Origin: DASXMT01 sp963803065
GTDB lineage: Bacteria > Actinomycetota > Acidimicrobiia > Acidimicrobiales > RAAP-2
Length of the DNA: 64,000 nucleotides
Assembly: GCA_963803065.1 (NCBI GenBank)
Contig: CAWDKW010000004.1
Coordinates: 434,001-498,000, forward strand
Direction: 5' to 3'
In this document: piece after piece, positions 17,854 to 26,193 of the stretch
How the letters are laid out: each line of letters starts with the position of its first letter
How positions within the stretch are numbered: position 1 is the stretch's first letter
Notes under the pieces: generated by a model
Seen by the model: only the letters and a program-made list of their open reading frames with translations
The model's database searches: none
What the model was told of the DNA's origin: nothing
Made by a program: the position numbers and the translations under genes

Positions 17854-19016
17854 CCCGGGTGCTCATGGAGGGCTCCGAGGCCATCGCCGAGGCGATGGTT
17901 GCGGCCGGCTGCCGCTTCTTCGCCGGGTACCCCATGACCCCGTTCACCGAGGTCCTCGAACACATGGCCCGCAAGCTCCCCGCCCAGGGCGGGGTGTGCA
18001 TGAATGCCGAGAGCGAGCTCGAGGCGGTCGGCATGGCCTGGGGTGCTTCGGCCACCGGCACCAGAGCAGCCACCGGGTCGGTGGGCCAGGGGCTCTCGCT
18101 CATGCAGGAATCGCTGTCCGAGATCACCCTGGCCCGGATCCCACTCGTCGTCCTGAACATGGCCCGCGGGCAGAGCGACTACTACCAGGCAACGAGGGGT
18201 GGCGGTCACGGCGACTACCGGCACTTGGTGCTCGCGCCGATGGACGCCCCCGAGGCGGTGGAGCTGGTACAGCTGGCCTTCCACTGGGCTGAGAAATGGC
18301 GCAACCCGGTCCTCGTGTTCGGCGACTACTACCTCGCCCACGTGTACCAGTCGGTGGACGTCCAGCCGCTCGACTTCGGCCCTCTACCGGAGCGGTCCTG
18401 GGCCCTCGACGGGTCCACCGGCGGCTCCGGTGGGGCCAAGCTGCTCTCCCCGTTGGGCGACGTGAAGCAGCGCGACGACGTGGGCTACGACCTCCAGGAC
18501 TACTACCTACGCCGCGCCGCGGAGACCGCGGCCATGGTGGAGGGCGAGCCGCCCCTGGTGGAGACGGGCTATCTGGACGGTGCCGAGGTGGTGGTGGTGG
18601 CCTATGGGACACCGGGCAAGTACGTCCGCTTCGCCGTCCAGGCCATGCGGGCGGACGGGCTCCCGGTCGGCTTTGTCCGGCCGATCACGCTCTTCCCGTT
18701 TCCGACCGAGGCGGTCGCTGCCGCCTCGGTCCAGGCGCGGGCGGTGGCCGTGTACGAGAACAGCGTCGGCCAGATGATCGACGACGTCCGGCTGGCCGTC
18801 CTCGGCAGGGCGCCGGTGCACTTCATCGGGGGGCTCACGCTGGACAGCTCCGGGTTCGGCATCGGACCGGACAACGACGTGACGGTCATCCGGTCGCGGA
18901 TCGAGACCGTGCTGGCTGCGGCATCAACCGACACCGCCGGGCTCACCACGGCATCGGCCGGGCAGACGGCGTCGGCCGGACAGGTGGCCACCGCCAGAGA
19001 GGGAGCGAGCCAATGA
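17850..19016 (+). CDS. 2-oxoacid:ferredoxin oxidoreductase, alpha subunit (VorB-like)
   Basis: 388 residues. The N-terminal pyrimidine-binding domain begins LMEGSEAIAEAMVAAGC and includes FAGYPMTPFTEV, AESELEAVGMAWGA and the run DYYQATRGGGHGDYR, which most resembles 2-ketoisovalerate oxidoreductase VorB. The C-terminal half is the transketolase-C-like domain. The start at ATG 17850 overlaps the ferredoxin stop; the same frame is open further upstream, but that part overlaps real genes. The last 25 codons contain two near-identical TASAGQ units (18-bp repeat at 18948-18983). A branched-chain or aryl 2-oxoacid is the likely substrate class; this is inference. Confidence 0.92.
   Translation: MTRVLMEGSEAIAEAMVAAGCRFFAGYPMTPFTEVLEHMARKLPAQGGVCMNAESELEAVGMAWGASATGTRAATGSVGQGLSLMQESLSEITLARIPLVVLNMARGQSDYYQATRGGGHGDYRHLVLAPMDAPEAVELVQLAFHWAEKWRNPVLVFGDYYLAHVYQSVDVQPLDFGPLPERSWALDGSTGGSGGAKLLSPLGDVKQRDDVGYDLQDYYLRRAAETAAMVEGEPPLVETGYLDGAEVVVVAYGTPGKYVRFAVQAMRADGLPVGFVRPITLFPFPTEAVAAASVQARAVAVYENSVGQMIDDVRLAVLGRAPVHFIGGLTLDSSGFGIGPDNDVTVIRSRIETVLAAASTDTAGLTTASAGQTASAGQVATAREGASQ
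18948..18983 (+). repeat. 18-bp imperfect tandem repeat in alpha-subunit C-terminus
   Basis: Two copies of ACGGCRTCGGCCGGRCAG, at 18948-18965 and 18966-18983, encode TASAGQ twice just before the stop codon. Confidence 0.75.
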
Positions 19017-19813
19017 CGACCGATGCCCCGGTGACCATCATCCCAACCCGTCAGCCGCCCGAGGAGCCGGCCCGTCTGGTGGACGACTTCACCCCCGATC
19101 TCATAGACGTCGGGGCGCACCATCTGTGCCCCGGGTGCGGTGAGCCGGTGGCCATGCGCTCCATCCTCGAGGCAGTAGCCGACCTGGGTGCCGTGCAGCG
19201 GGCCATTGCCGTCTTCGGTATCGGCTGCTACACGGCTTTTTCCAATAATCTCGACTGCGAGGTGCTCCAGGCCCTGCACGGGAGGGCACCGTCATTGGCC
19301 ACCGGGGTGAAGCGGGCCAAGCCGGCCACACTGGCCTTCACCATCCAAGGCGACGGGGACATGGTCAACGAGGGCCTCCAAGAAGTGATCCACGCCGCAG
19401 CACGGGGCGAGAACATCACCTGCTTCATGCTCAACAACGGTGTGTTCGGGGAGACCGGGGGCCATCTCACGGCCACCACGGTCCTGGGCCAGCGGACGAA
19501 GAACACCCTCGAGGGCCGGAACGCCAAGGACCATGGGTACCCCATCCTGGTCAGCAACCTGCTGGCCCAGCTCCAAGGGGCCACCTACGTGGCCCGGGCC
19601 GCGGTCAACAGTGCCGGGAACGTGGCCAAGGCCAAGCGCATGATCACACGGGCCCTCGAAGTACAGGTCCAAGAGGGCGGGTTCTCATTCGTGGAGATCC
19701 TGACCATGTGCCCCACCGGTTGGTTCATCGAAACCGCGGAGGCGCCCGACTACCTGTCCGACAACCTGGCAGCGGTTCACGCCATCGGCGTGGTGAAGGA
19801 CGACGGGGCTTGA
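19013..19813 (+). CDS. 2-oxoacid:ferredoxin oxidoreductase, beta subunit (VorA-like, TPP-binding)
   Basis: 266-residue thiamine-diphosphate-binding subunit. HHLCPGCGEP (about residue 36) contains cysteines of the beta-subunit cluster region. IQGDGDMVNEG (about 117) with FMLNNGVFGETGG is the Mg/TPP-binding GDG...NN motif. ATGVKRAKPATLAF resembles VorA. ATG start overlaps the alpha stop by 4 bp. With the three preceding genes it makes a complete, apparently intact enzyme. A 49-bp gap separates it from a cupin gene that may share the transcript. Confidence 0.93.
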   Translation: MTTDAPVTIIPTRQPPEEPARLVDDFTPDLIDVGAHHLCPGCGEPVAMRSILEAVADLGAVQRAIAVFGIGCYTAFSNNLDCEVLQALHGRAPSLATGVKRAKPATLAFTIQGDGDMVNEGLQEVIHAAARGENITCFMLNNGVFGETGGHLTATTVLGQRTKNTLEGRNAKDHGYPILVSNLLAQLQGATYVARAAVNSAGNVAKAKRMITRALEVQVQEGGFSFVEILTMCPTGWFIETAEAPDYLSDNLAAVHAIGVVKDDGA

Positions 19814-19862
19814 CGACAAGTCGAGGCGACGACCATCAGGGGCGCTACGAAAGGGGAGGTAT

Positions 19863-20186
19863 ATGACACAACGGGTGCTGGGAGATATCGCCACCAGTCT
19901 GTTGTTCGAGAATGACCGGGTGCGGGTGTGGGAGATGCGCCTCGACCCGGGGGAACGGAGCGCCATCCACGAGCACAAGCTCGACTACGTGATGATCCAG
20001 GTCTCCGGGGACTCCATGGCCGCAGAGATGGAGCCGGACTCCGGCGGCCCGTGGGGCCATCTCGGCACGGTGGAAGGGGCCATTGCTCCGGGCAACGTCA
20101 TCTACGCAGAACGCGGAGGCATCGAAGCGGCCTACAACAACGGCAAGGTGCCGTTCCACGAGATCGTGGTCGAGCTGAAGGACTGA
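19863..20186 (+). CDS. Small cupin-fold protein
   Basis: 107 residues of a single-domain cupin: RVWEMRLDPGERSAIHEHKLDYVMIQ carries the first metal-type motif (His-x-His), and GNVIYAERGGIEAAYNNGKVPFHEIVVEL the second strand set with a final His. Small stand-alone cupins may be isomerases, dioxygenase-like or sensors; the reaction cannot be read here. AAAGGGGAGG just upstream is a strong ribosome-binding site. Position directly after the 2-oxoacid oxidoreductase suggests a role on the same substrate. Confidence 0.82.
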   Translation: MTQRVLGDIATSLLFENDRVRVWEMRLDPGERSAIHEHKLDYVMIQVSGDSMAAEMEPDSGGPWGHLGTVEGAIAPGNVIYAERGGIEAAYNNGKVPFHEIVVELKD

Positions 20187-20217
20187 CGCCGGCGCAGTCC
20201 CGCCGGCGCCCCCGGTT

Positions 20218-20988
20218 TCAGCGCTTGGACGGGAGTGGGACCTCGGCGCCGATGGCCCGGAGGCTGAACCCGACGAGGTGCTGCCTATCGGCCGCGCTCG
20301 GCCGGGTGCCAGCCAGAATGTGGGCCTCCATCACCGAGATGATCAGTTGATAGATGGCCAGCGCGTCGCGGCCGGGATCGGTGCTCGACACCAGACCGGC
20401 CTCGTGCCCAGCGACCAGCGAGTCTTGGAGCAGCTCCACCAGGACCTGGAAGGAGCTTCGTTGCTCGTCGGGGTACTGCTCGGCGAGACGGTTGAGGCTG
20501 GTCAAGAACGGGCGGGTCCGGGACGCGGCGGCCGGGTCAACGGCCTGGGCCAGTACCCCCTCGATCCAGGCCGTCACGCGCCCGACCGGATCGGTGGCCT
20601 TGTCCATCCGATGGACCAGGTAGCCGGCCATCCGGTGGCGACCATCGGCCAGCAGCACGAGCAGTAGTTCGTCCTTGGACTCGAAATGGCGGTAGAAGGC
20701 CTCGGTTGACAGTCCGGCCTCGTCGAGGATGTCCCGCAGCCGCGGGTCGACCTTCCCCACCCGCTCCACGACCCGGTAGGCGGCCTCGATGATGCGATCG
20801 ACGTCCTCGGCCGCGGCCCGGTACCGGTCGGATATGGCCCGGCTGATGGCCCGTTGCACGAGCGGCTGGTCGTGGCGGGACGACTCGGGTCGGTTGGTGC
20901 TCGGGCCGTCTTCGGCGCCCCGGCCGGATGTCGGTGGAGTCACGCCTACCTTTCTGGAACCGTCGGCTCTAGCGGAGCCGTCGGCCAT
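20218..20988 (-). CDS. TetR-family transcriptional regulator
   Basis: 256 residues. The TetR DNA-binding domain lies at about residues 60-110, with IIEAAYRVVERVG as first helix and LRDILDEAGLSTEAFYRHFESKDELL as helix-turn-helix plus recognition helix. The rest is an all-helical ligand domain. The 55-residue disordered N-terminal stretch is long for this family, so the true start may be downstream. Last gene of a minus-strand run with an acyl-CoA-ligase-like gene (61 bp away) and an SDR. It probably represses this operon in response to an acyl-CoA or acid. A candidate operator lies upstream of the SDR gene. Confidence 0.88.
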   Translation of the reverse strand: MADGSARADGSRKVGVTPPTSGRGAEDGPSTNRPESSRHDQPLVQRAISRAISDRYRAAAEDVDRIIEAAYRVVERVGKVDPRLRDILDEAGLSTEAFYRHFESKDELLLVLLADGRHRMAGYLVHRMDKATDPVGRVTAWIEGVLAQAVDPAAASRTRPFLTSLNRLAEQYPDEQRSSFQVLVELLQDSLVAGHEAGLVSSTDPGRDALAIYQLIISVMEAHILAGTRPSAADRQHLVGFSLRAIGAEVPLPSKR

Positions 20989-21049
20989 CGTACAGGCGTC
21001 CCCTCAGGATCCCCGGTGCCCTCGGGCTCCCGGGCGCGCCCCTCGGGGC

Positions 21050-22549
21050 TTAGCCGTCGTCTGACGCGGTCAGCTGCTCGACCAGGAGCCGGCGCTGCAC
21101 CTGCTGGGTCGACGGCGTGCGCGGGATCGATCCCACCATGGCCAGGCGCCGAGGATGCTTGTACGCAGCAAGGCGGGAGCCGCAATGGGCCCGGAGCTCA
21201 TCGATCGTCGGGGTGGTGGTGCCGGGTCGACCGACCACCACGGCGCAGACGATCTCCCCCCACCGGGTGTCGGGCCATCCGATCACGGCGACGTCGGCCA
21301 CCGACGGATGCTCGGCCAGCACCGCCTCCACCTCGGTGGGGACCACGGTCTCGCCTCCGGTCCGCAGCACGTCCTTGGCCCGGCCCACGATGGTGAGGTA
21401 GCCGTCCTCGTCCTCCACGGCCAGGTCCCCGGTGCGGTACCACCCGCCGACCAGCGAGGCCGCGGTTGCGTCGTCGTCCTCGAAGTACCCGTCGAACACC
21501 AGGGGGCCGCGGACCCACAGCTCGCCGTCGGCCTCGATGCGGACCTGGCACGACGGGGCGGGAACGCCACAGCTCCCCGGCTTGCGGCGCAGGTCGCGGT
21601 GGTCCAGGCTCGACACGCTTCCCGCCTCTGTCGACCCGTAGAACACGCGTACGGATGCCTGCGGGAATGCCTCGTCGATGGCGGTGAGGAGCTCGAGCGG
21701 GGTGGCCGAGGTCCCGGTGTCGGCAAACCGGACCGAGGAGAGGTCGAGCTCCTGTCCCTGAGGCGTGCCGAGATGGTCGAGGATGCGGCGCCACACCGCA
21801 GGGATGCAATTGAGGCGCTCGGCCCGGTGGTTGACGATGGCATCGCAGATGGAGACGGCGTCGGCCGACGCCAGCAGGATCACGGCGTCCCGACCCTGCC
21901 ACTGTTGCAGGGCGATCGTCCACGCCCCCATATGGAACAACGGGAAGGGGGACACCATCGGGCCTCGAGGCTCCAAGAGGGCGCCGGGGTGGGTCCTGAG
22001 GAAGTTGACGCGATGGCTCAGGATCGCCCCCTTCGGCCGGCCGGTGCTGCCGCTGGTGAAGAAGATGACGTGAGGGTCGCGCTCCGATGGCTGAGCGGCG
22101 TGCGGCTCGTCGCCCTCTTCGTTGTCGGCCAGCCCGGCCATCTCGGACAGGCCGAGCACCTGGGAGCCCAGTTGCCCGGCCAACCTGGTCCCGTCGGCGA
22201 GTTGTTCGTCGCCGACCACGAGCATGGCCGGTCGGGCCGGTTCGATGACGGCCCTGGCCTCGTCCACACTCAGGGAGGCATTGGTGGGAGCGAACACCAC
22301 GCCCAACTTCGACGCGGCGGCGAACACCGGGACGAGGTCCAACGCGGTGGGGCTCCAGGTGACCAGCCGGTCCCCCAGCCCGAGCCCTCGGGCGACCAGC
22401 ACGGCCGCGACCTGGTTGGCGCGCCGGTTGAGCTGACCGAAGGTGAGCGCGTCGTCGCCGAGGATCGCCGCCGTCCGGGCGGGCACGGCCCGGGCCGCGT
22501 TGACGAACACGGATCCGATCCGCAGGTCTTGGTGCGACACCTCAGACAT
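21050..22549 (-). CDS. Acyl-CoA ligase-like protein with altered A10 motif
   Basis: 499-residue adenylate-forming family protein. A3 is normal (FFTSGSTGRPKGAIL, about residue 160), as are A5 (FYGSTEAG) and the A7/A8 region (YRTGDLAVEDEDGYL, GRAKDVLRTGGE). The A10 segment near the C-terminus reads PRTPSTQQVQRRLL where active enzymes have a PRTxxGK-type motif, so the catalytic Lys for adenylation is missing. It could still perform the thioester half-reaction, act on a preformed acyl-AMP, or be poorly active. The gene begins 7 bp after the SDR stop and is presumably cotranscribed with it. Confidence 0.88.
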   Translation of the reverse strand: MSEVSHQDLRIGSVFVNAARAVPARTAAILGDDALTFGQLNRRANQVAAVLVARGLGLGDRLVTWSPTALDLVPVFAAASKLGVVFAPTNASLSVDEARAVIEPARPAMLVVGDEQLADGTRLAGQLGSQVLGLSEMAGLADNEEGDEPHAAQPSERDPHVIFFTSGSTGRPKGAILSHRVNFLRTHPGALLEPRGPMVSPFPLFHMGAWTIALQQWQGRDAVILLASADAVSICDAIVNHRAERLNCIPAVWRRILDHLGTPQGQELDLSSVRFADTGTSATPLELLTAIDEAFPQASVRVFYGSTEAGSVSSLDHRDLRRKPGSCGVPAPSCQVRIEADGELWVRGPLVFDGYFEDDDATAASLVGGWYRTGDLAVEDEDGYLTIVGRAKDVLRTGGETVVPTEVEAVLAEHPSVADVAVIGWPDTRWGEIVCAVVVGRPGTTTPTIDELRAHCGSRLAAYKHPRRLAMVGSIPRTPSTQQVQRRLLVEQLTASDDG

Positions 22550-22556
22550 CGTGCCG

Positions 22557-23399
22557 CTATCGAGCGGTGAAGCCGGCGTCCACGGGCAAGGTCACGCCGG
22601 TCACGTAGCGGGCCATGTCCGAGACGAGCCACAAGATGGCATTGGTCACGTCGGACGGCTCGATGAGGCCGACCGGGAGTGCGTTCTGCATGCCGGCCGC
22701 GGCGATCTCGGCGTTCTCGGCGATCCACGACTGCATGACGGGATTCATGACCATGTACGTGTTGGTCCCCGTGGGGTGGACGGTGTTGACGCGGATGGAG
22801 TGCGGGGCCAGCTCGAGGGCCAGCGCCCGCATCAGGCCGACGAGTCCATGCTTGCTGGCCACGTACGCCTCACCGCCCGGGGTGCCGTCGCCGAGGCCCT
22901 TGAGACCCGCGGTTGAGCTGGTGATGACGATCGAACCCCCGCGCTTGCCCTCCTTGAGCACCCGCTTGGCCAGGTGCGTGGTGTTCCACACACCCGTGAG
23001 GTTCACCGCGAGCACGTTGGCCCACGACAGTGCGGCGTCGGCAACCGGAGTCGACGAGGGGGCAATGCCCGCGTTGGCGAGGACGATGTCGAGCCGGCCG
23101 AGCTCGGTCAGCCCGCGCTCGAGTGCGCCAGACAGAGCATCCAGGTCGCGAACGTCAGCCTTGCAGGCCACGATCCGGCGGTGCTGGGCTTCGACCAGGG
23201 CCACGGTCTCGTCCAGGTCGGCCGAGGTGGACAGCGCGTACGAGACCGTATCGATGTCGTCGCACAGGTCAACGGCGATGATGTCGACTCCCTGCTCGGC
23301 GAGGGCCACTGCGTGCGACCTCCCCTGGCCCCGAGCCGCCCCGGTCACCAGTGCAACCCGGCCCTCGAGTCCTTCAAACTGGCCCACGGTTCCCCCCAC
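22557..23399 (-). CDS. SDR oxidoreductase, mycofactocin-coupled type
   Basis: 280 residues, Rossmann fold. TGAARGQGRSHAVAL near residue 20 binds NAD, NAGI marks strand 4, and YVASKHG (about residue 180) gives the catalytic Tyr and Lys. The insertion between strands 2 and 3 (DTVSYALSTSADLDETVALV) marks the mycofactocin-linked subfamily. It ends DAGFTAR like other members. Probably oxidises an alcohol intermediate. First gene of the SDR-ligase-TetR operon; the region upstream holds inverted repeats and a plus-strand promoter for the divergent amidohydrolase. Confidence 0.9.
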   Translation of the reverse strand: MGGTVGQFEGLEGRVALVTGAARGQGRSHAVALAEQGVDIIAVDLCDDIDTVSYALSTSADLDETVALVEAQHRRIVACKADVRDLDALSGALERGLTELGRLDIVLANAGIAPSSTPVADAALSWANVLAVNLTGVWNTTHLAKRVLKEGKRGGSIVITSSTAGLKGLGDGTPGGEAYVASKHGLVGLMRALALELAPHSIRVNTVHPTGTNTYMVMNPVMQSWIAENAEIAAAGMQNALPVGLIEPSDVTNAILWLVSDMARYVTGVTLPVDAGFTAR

Positions 23400-23416
23400 T
23401 CTGCGCGCGATTTCTC

Positions 23417-23445
23417 TTGACAGTATCGATCCTCCACCCTACTGT
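23417..23445 (+). promoter_or_regulatory. Sigma-70-like promoter with embedded inverted repeat
   Basis: TTGACA at 23417-23422, a 17-bp spacer and TACTGT at 23440-23445 make a near-consensus promoter reading toward the amidohydrolase at 23683. ACAGTA at 23420-23425 and TACTGT at 23440-23445 are also inverted copies of each other, so a repressor such as the nearby TetR protein could occupy the promoter. Confidence 0.5.
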
Positions 23446-23450
23446 GAGAG

Positions 23451-23480
23451 TTTCGACAATTCGGAAAATTCTGTTCGAAA
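23451..23480. promoter_or_regulatory. Inverted repeat TTTCGA-N18-TCGAAA, candidate operator
   Basis: Perfect 6-bp arms at 23451-23456 and 23475-23480, extendable to TTTCGACA / TGTTCGAAA with one extra base. It is AT-rich against a GC-rich background and lies between two divergent catabolic genes, just downstream of the promoter above. Confidence 0.4.
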
Positions 23481-23682
23481 TCTAAAGTGGGATCGTAGGC
23501 GAGGCGAGGGTGCGACCCCCGAATTCTTGGGGGCGCACGTCGAGCACACGAAGGGGGCGTTCCGTGCGTAACGAACGAGTTGGTGCACTCCCATCGACTC
23601 CAGCCGGGCGCAGGGCGCAGCGATCGGATCTCACCGAACCGCGGTCCACGGACGGGGGCCGACGGCCCGCCCGGTCGGCGCC

Positions 23683-24930
23683 ATGATCGCGCCCGAGCGC
23701 TTGGTCTTGACCAACGCCACGGTGCTCGACGGCGAGCGCGCTCTCGGTCCCCGTTGCACCGTGGTGGTCGAAGGGTCGACGATCAAGGAAGTTGCCAGGG
23801 ACGGGTCCCCGGTGGAGCCCGGACCTGCCGATCACCGGCACGATCTGGGCGGCCGGACCGTGATGCCGGGCCTGTTCACCTGTCACTTCCACTCGACCTA
23901 CCACGAGCTGGGCTCGGTGCCCACGCCGTTCGGCTTCGAGCACCCGCCGGCGTACCAGGCCATGCTCGGTGCGAAGAACCTGCGGACCGCGCTCGAGTCC
24001 GGCTATACCGGGGTGGTCAGTGCCGGCGCGGCCAACGACGTGGATCCGTCGCTCAAGCGCGCCGTCAACGACGGCCTCATTCCTGGACCGCGCTTTGTGC
24101 CCGGCAGCCGCGAGCTCAGCACCACCGGCCACAGCAACGACAACACGCCGTGGTACTGGAACATGGAAGCGCCCGGCGCCATCAGGATCTGCGACGGCGC
24201 CGAAGGGTTCCGTCTGGGTGTGCGAGACGAGATCAAGCGGGGCGCAGAGGTCATCAAGCTCTTCGTCACCGGCGGCCATGGGACCACGGCCCCCAAGGCG
24301 CAGACGGAGCTCACCCGCGACGAGCTGGCTGCCGCCATCGACACCGCCCACGACCGGGGCGCGCTCATCCGAGGCCACATCGCCAACAAGCCGGCACTGC
24401 TCCTGGCTGTCGAGTTGGGCATCGACATCGTCGACCACGGCGACGACATGGATGACGAATGCATCGCCGCCATGATCGAAAACGGCACCTACCTGGTGCC
24501 GAGCCTGTACTTCCCCAAGCACTTCGTCGAAACGATGGGGACCGGCCTGGGCTTTTCCGAGGCCATGAAGGCCGACCTCGAGTACTCCTACGACGTGCTG
24601 CCCAAGGCGAACGCGGCCGGCGTCCGGATCCTCCTCGGCGACGACTACGGGGCGGTCGGGTTTCCCCATGGTCTCTACGGCCATGAGTTCGCCCTCTACG
24701 CGGACGAGGTCGGCATCCCGGCGCTGGACCTCGTGCGCTGGGCCACCCGACACGGGGCCGATCTGCTCGGCCGCTCCGACCTCGGGACCGTGGCCGAGGG
24801 GGCGACCGCCGACCTGGTGGTCGTCGATGGCGACCCCCTGGCTGCACCGGGCGTGCTCGCCGACGCGGCCGCCCTGACCGTCATCAAGGGCGGCTCGGTC
24901 GTTTCCGGCACCCTTCCCGGTGGGCGATGA
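23683..24930 (+). CDS. Imidazolonepropionase-like metal-dependent amidohydrolase
   Basis: 415 residues of the amidohydrolase superfamily with composite beta-sandwich plus TIM barrel. Starts LVLTNATVLDGE, metal ligands in CHFHST (about residues 67-72), a probable carboxylated-Lys strand VIKLFVTGGHG (about 190), RGHIANKPA (His, about 232), HGDDMDD, and the catalytic Asp in LLGDDYGAV (about 320). The C-terminal beta-repeat GATADLVVVDGDPL is typical. Likely hydrolyses a cyclic amide, lactone or peptide-like bond. Its stop overlaps the next gene's ATG by 4 bp, so it is cotranscribed with the Gfo/Idh/MocA gene. Confidence 0.87.
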   Translation: MIAPERLVLTNATVLDGERALGPRCTVVVEGSTIKEVARDGSPVEPGPADHRHDLGGRTVMPGLFTCHFHSTYHELGSVPTPFGFEHPPAYQAMLGAKNLRTALESGYTGVVSAGAANDVDPSLKRAVNDGLIPGPRFVPGSRELSTTGHSNDNTPWYWNMEAPGAIRICDGAEGFRLGVRDEIKRGAEVIKLFVTGGHGTTAPKAQTELTRDELAAAIDTAHDRGALIRGHIANKPALLLAVELGIDIVDHGDDMDDECIAAMIENGTYLVPSLYFPKHFVETMGTGLGFSEAMKADLEYSYDVLPKANAAGVRILLGDDYGAVGFPHGLYGHEFALYADEVGIPALDLVRWATRHGADLLGRSDLGTVAEGATADLVVVDGDPLAAPGVLADAAALTVIKGGSVVSGTLPGGR

Positions 24931-26156
24931 CCCGCGTGGGTCGACAGGGAGCGGTAGTGGTGGGCACGGGGTTCGGCTGTCTCACCCACGTGCGGGCGCT
25001 GCGGGCCGCCGGTTTCGACGTGCAGGCGCTCGTTGGGCGGAACCTCGACCGGACCCGTGAGCGGGCGGAGCGGTTCGGGATACCGCATCCATCGACGTCG
25101 CTCGCCGCAGCGCTCGCGGTGCCGGGAGTGGAGGTGGTGAGCGTGGCCACGCCTCCGCACACGCACGGGGAGCTGGTGTTGGAAGCGGTGGCGGCCGGGC
25201 GCCACGTCGTGTGCGAGAAGCCGTTCGCCCGCGACGCCGACGAAGCCCGGTCCATGTTGGGAGCGGCCGAGGCTGCCGGCGTCGTCCACCTACTCGGAAC
25301 GGAGTTCCGGTTCGCGACCGGCCAGGCCCTGCTCACCCGGACCGTCCGGGGCGGGTCGATCGGTGACCCGCGGTTGGCCACGTTCACGCTCGAGCTGCCG
25401 CTGTTGGCCGATCCCGCCAGCGAGCTGCCCGCCTGGTGGTCCGATGCCGATCAGGGAGGCGGGTGGCTGGGCGCGCACGGGTCCCACGTCATCGACCAGA
25501 TCCGCGTGACCCTGGGTGAGTTCAGCGGCGTCAGCGCCACGTTGGCGGTCGTCGCTCCCCGGCCCATGACGGCCGAGGACAGCTATGTCGTCCACTTCCG
25601 CCTGGCCTCGGGGACCGAGGGCATCATGGCCAGCTCGGCGAGCGCCTGGGGACAGCCCCTCATGGTCACCCGCATCGTCGGCACCAAGGGCACCGCCTGG
25701 CTCGAGGGCGATGCCGTGTGGACAGGGGACGGCCGAGGGACCGAGCTGGTTCCTGTCCCCGACGACCTCGTGAATGCGCCTCCCGACCCTCCCCCCGCCG
25801 ACCTGATGGTCACGGCCTACGAACGCATGCATGCCACCGGCATCGACCTCGCCCCCTACACCCGTCTCTACCGGGTGCTCGGCGACCGCCTGTCGGGACG
25901 GCCGATGCCCGACGACCCGGCCCCGGCCACCTTCTCCGACGGCGTGGCCAGCATGGTCGTCATGGACGCCATCCGCTCCTCGGCGCGCAACCACACCTGG
26001 GTCGACATCGACGGAGCCGCGGTTGGAGAGATCGCTGAAGCGAAGAGCGCAGGCGGGCAGGAGCGCGAACGAGCTGGTGGACGTCGCACCGGCCACGACC
26101 TGATCGGCAGCAACCCGACGACGACGTCGTGGGGGAGGAGACACAGAAACAAATAG
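24927..26156 (+). CDS. Gfo/Idh/MocA-family NAD(P)-dependent oxidoreductase
   Basis: 409 residues. N-terminal Rossmann domain with VVVGTGFGCLTHVRALRA, then ATPPHTHGELVLEA and the family signature VCEKPFA (about residue 98). The C-terminal alpha/beta dimerisation domain follows to about residue 360. The final 40 residues are Arg- and Gly-rich and look disordered. Members oxidise hydroxyl groups of sugars, inositols or similar compounds. Coupled to the preceding amidohydrolase (ATGA). The stop is immediately followed by the duplicated ribosome-binding site of the transporter binding protein, so these genes probably form one unit with the transporter. Confidence 0.87.
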   Translation: MTRVGRQGAVVVGTGFGCLTHVRALRAAGFDVQALVGRNLDRTRERAERFGIPHPSTSLAAALAVPGVEVVSVATPPHTHGELVLEAVAAGRHVVCEKPFARDADEARSMLGAAEAAGVVHLLGTEFRFATGQALLTRTVRGGSIGDPRLATFTLELPLLADPASELPAWWSDADQGGGWLGAHGSHVIDQIRVTLGEFSGVSATLAVVAPRPMTAEDSYVVHFRLASGTEGIMASSASAWGQPLMVTRIVGTKGTAWLEGDAVWTGDGRGTELVPVPDDLVNAPPDPPPADLMVTAYERMHATGIDLAPYTRLYRVLGDRLSGRPMPDDPAPATFSDGVASMVVMDAIRSSARNHTWVDIDGAAVGEIAEAKSAGGQERERAGGRRTGHDLIGSNPTTTSWGRRHRNK

Positions 26157-26193
26157 AGGGGGAATCACATGTACAGGAGGGGGAATCACATGT
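26156..26193 (+). repeat. Duplicated ribosome-binding site and start codon
   Basis: GAGGGGGAATCACATGT occurs at 26156-26172 and 26177-26193, a period of 21 bp (seven codons). Both copies contain a purine-rich ribosome-binding site and an ATG in the same frame. The second copy has the better AGGAGG core. Confidence 0.9.
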
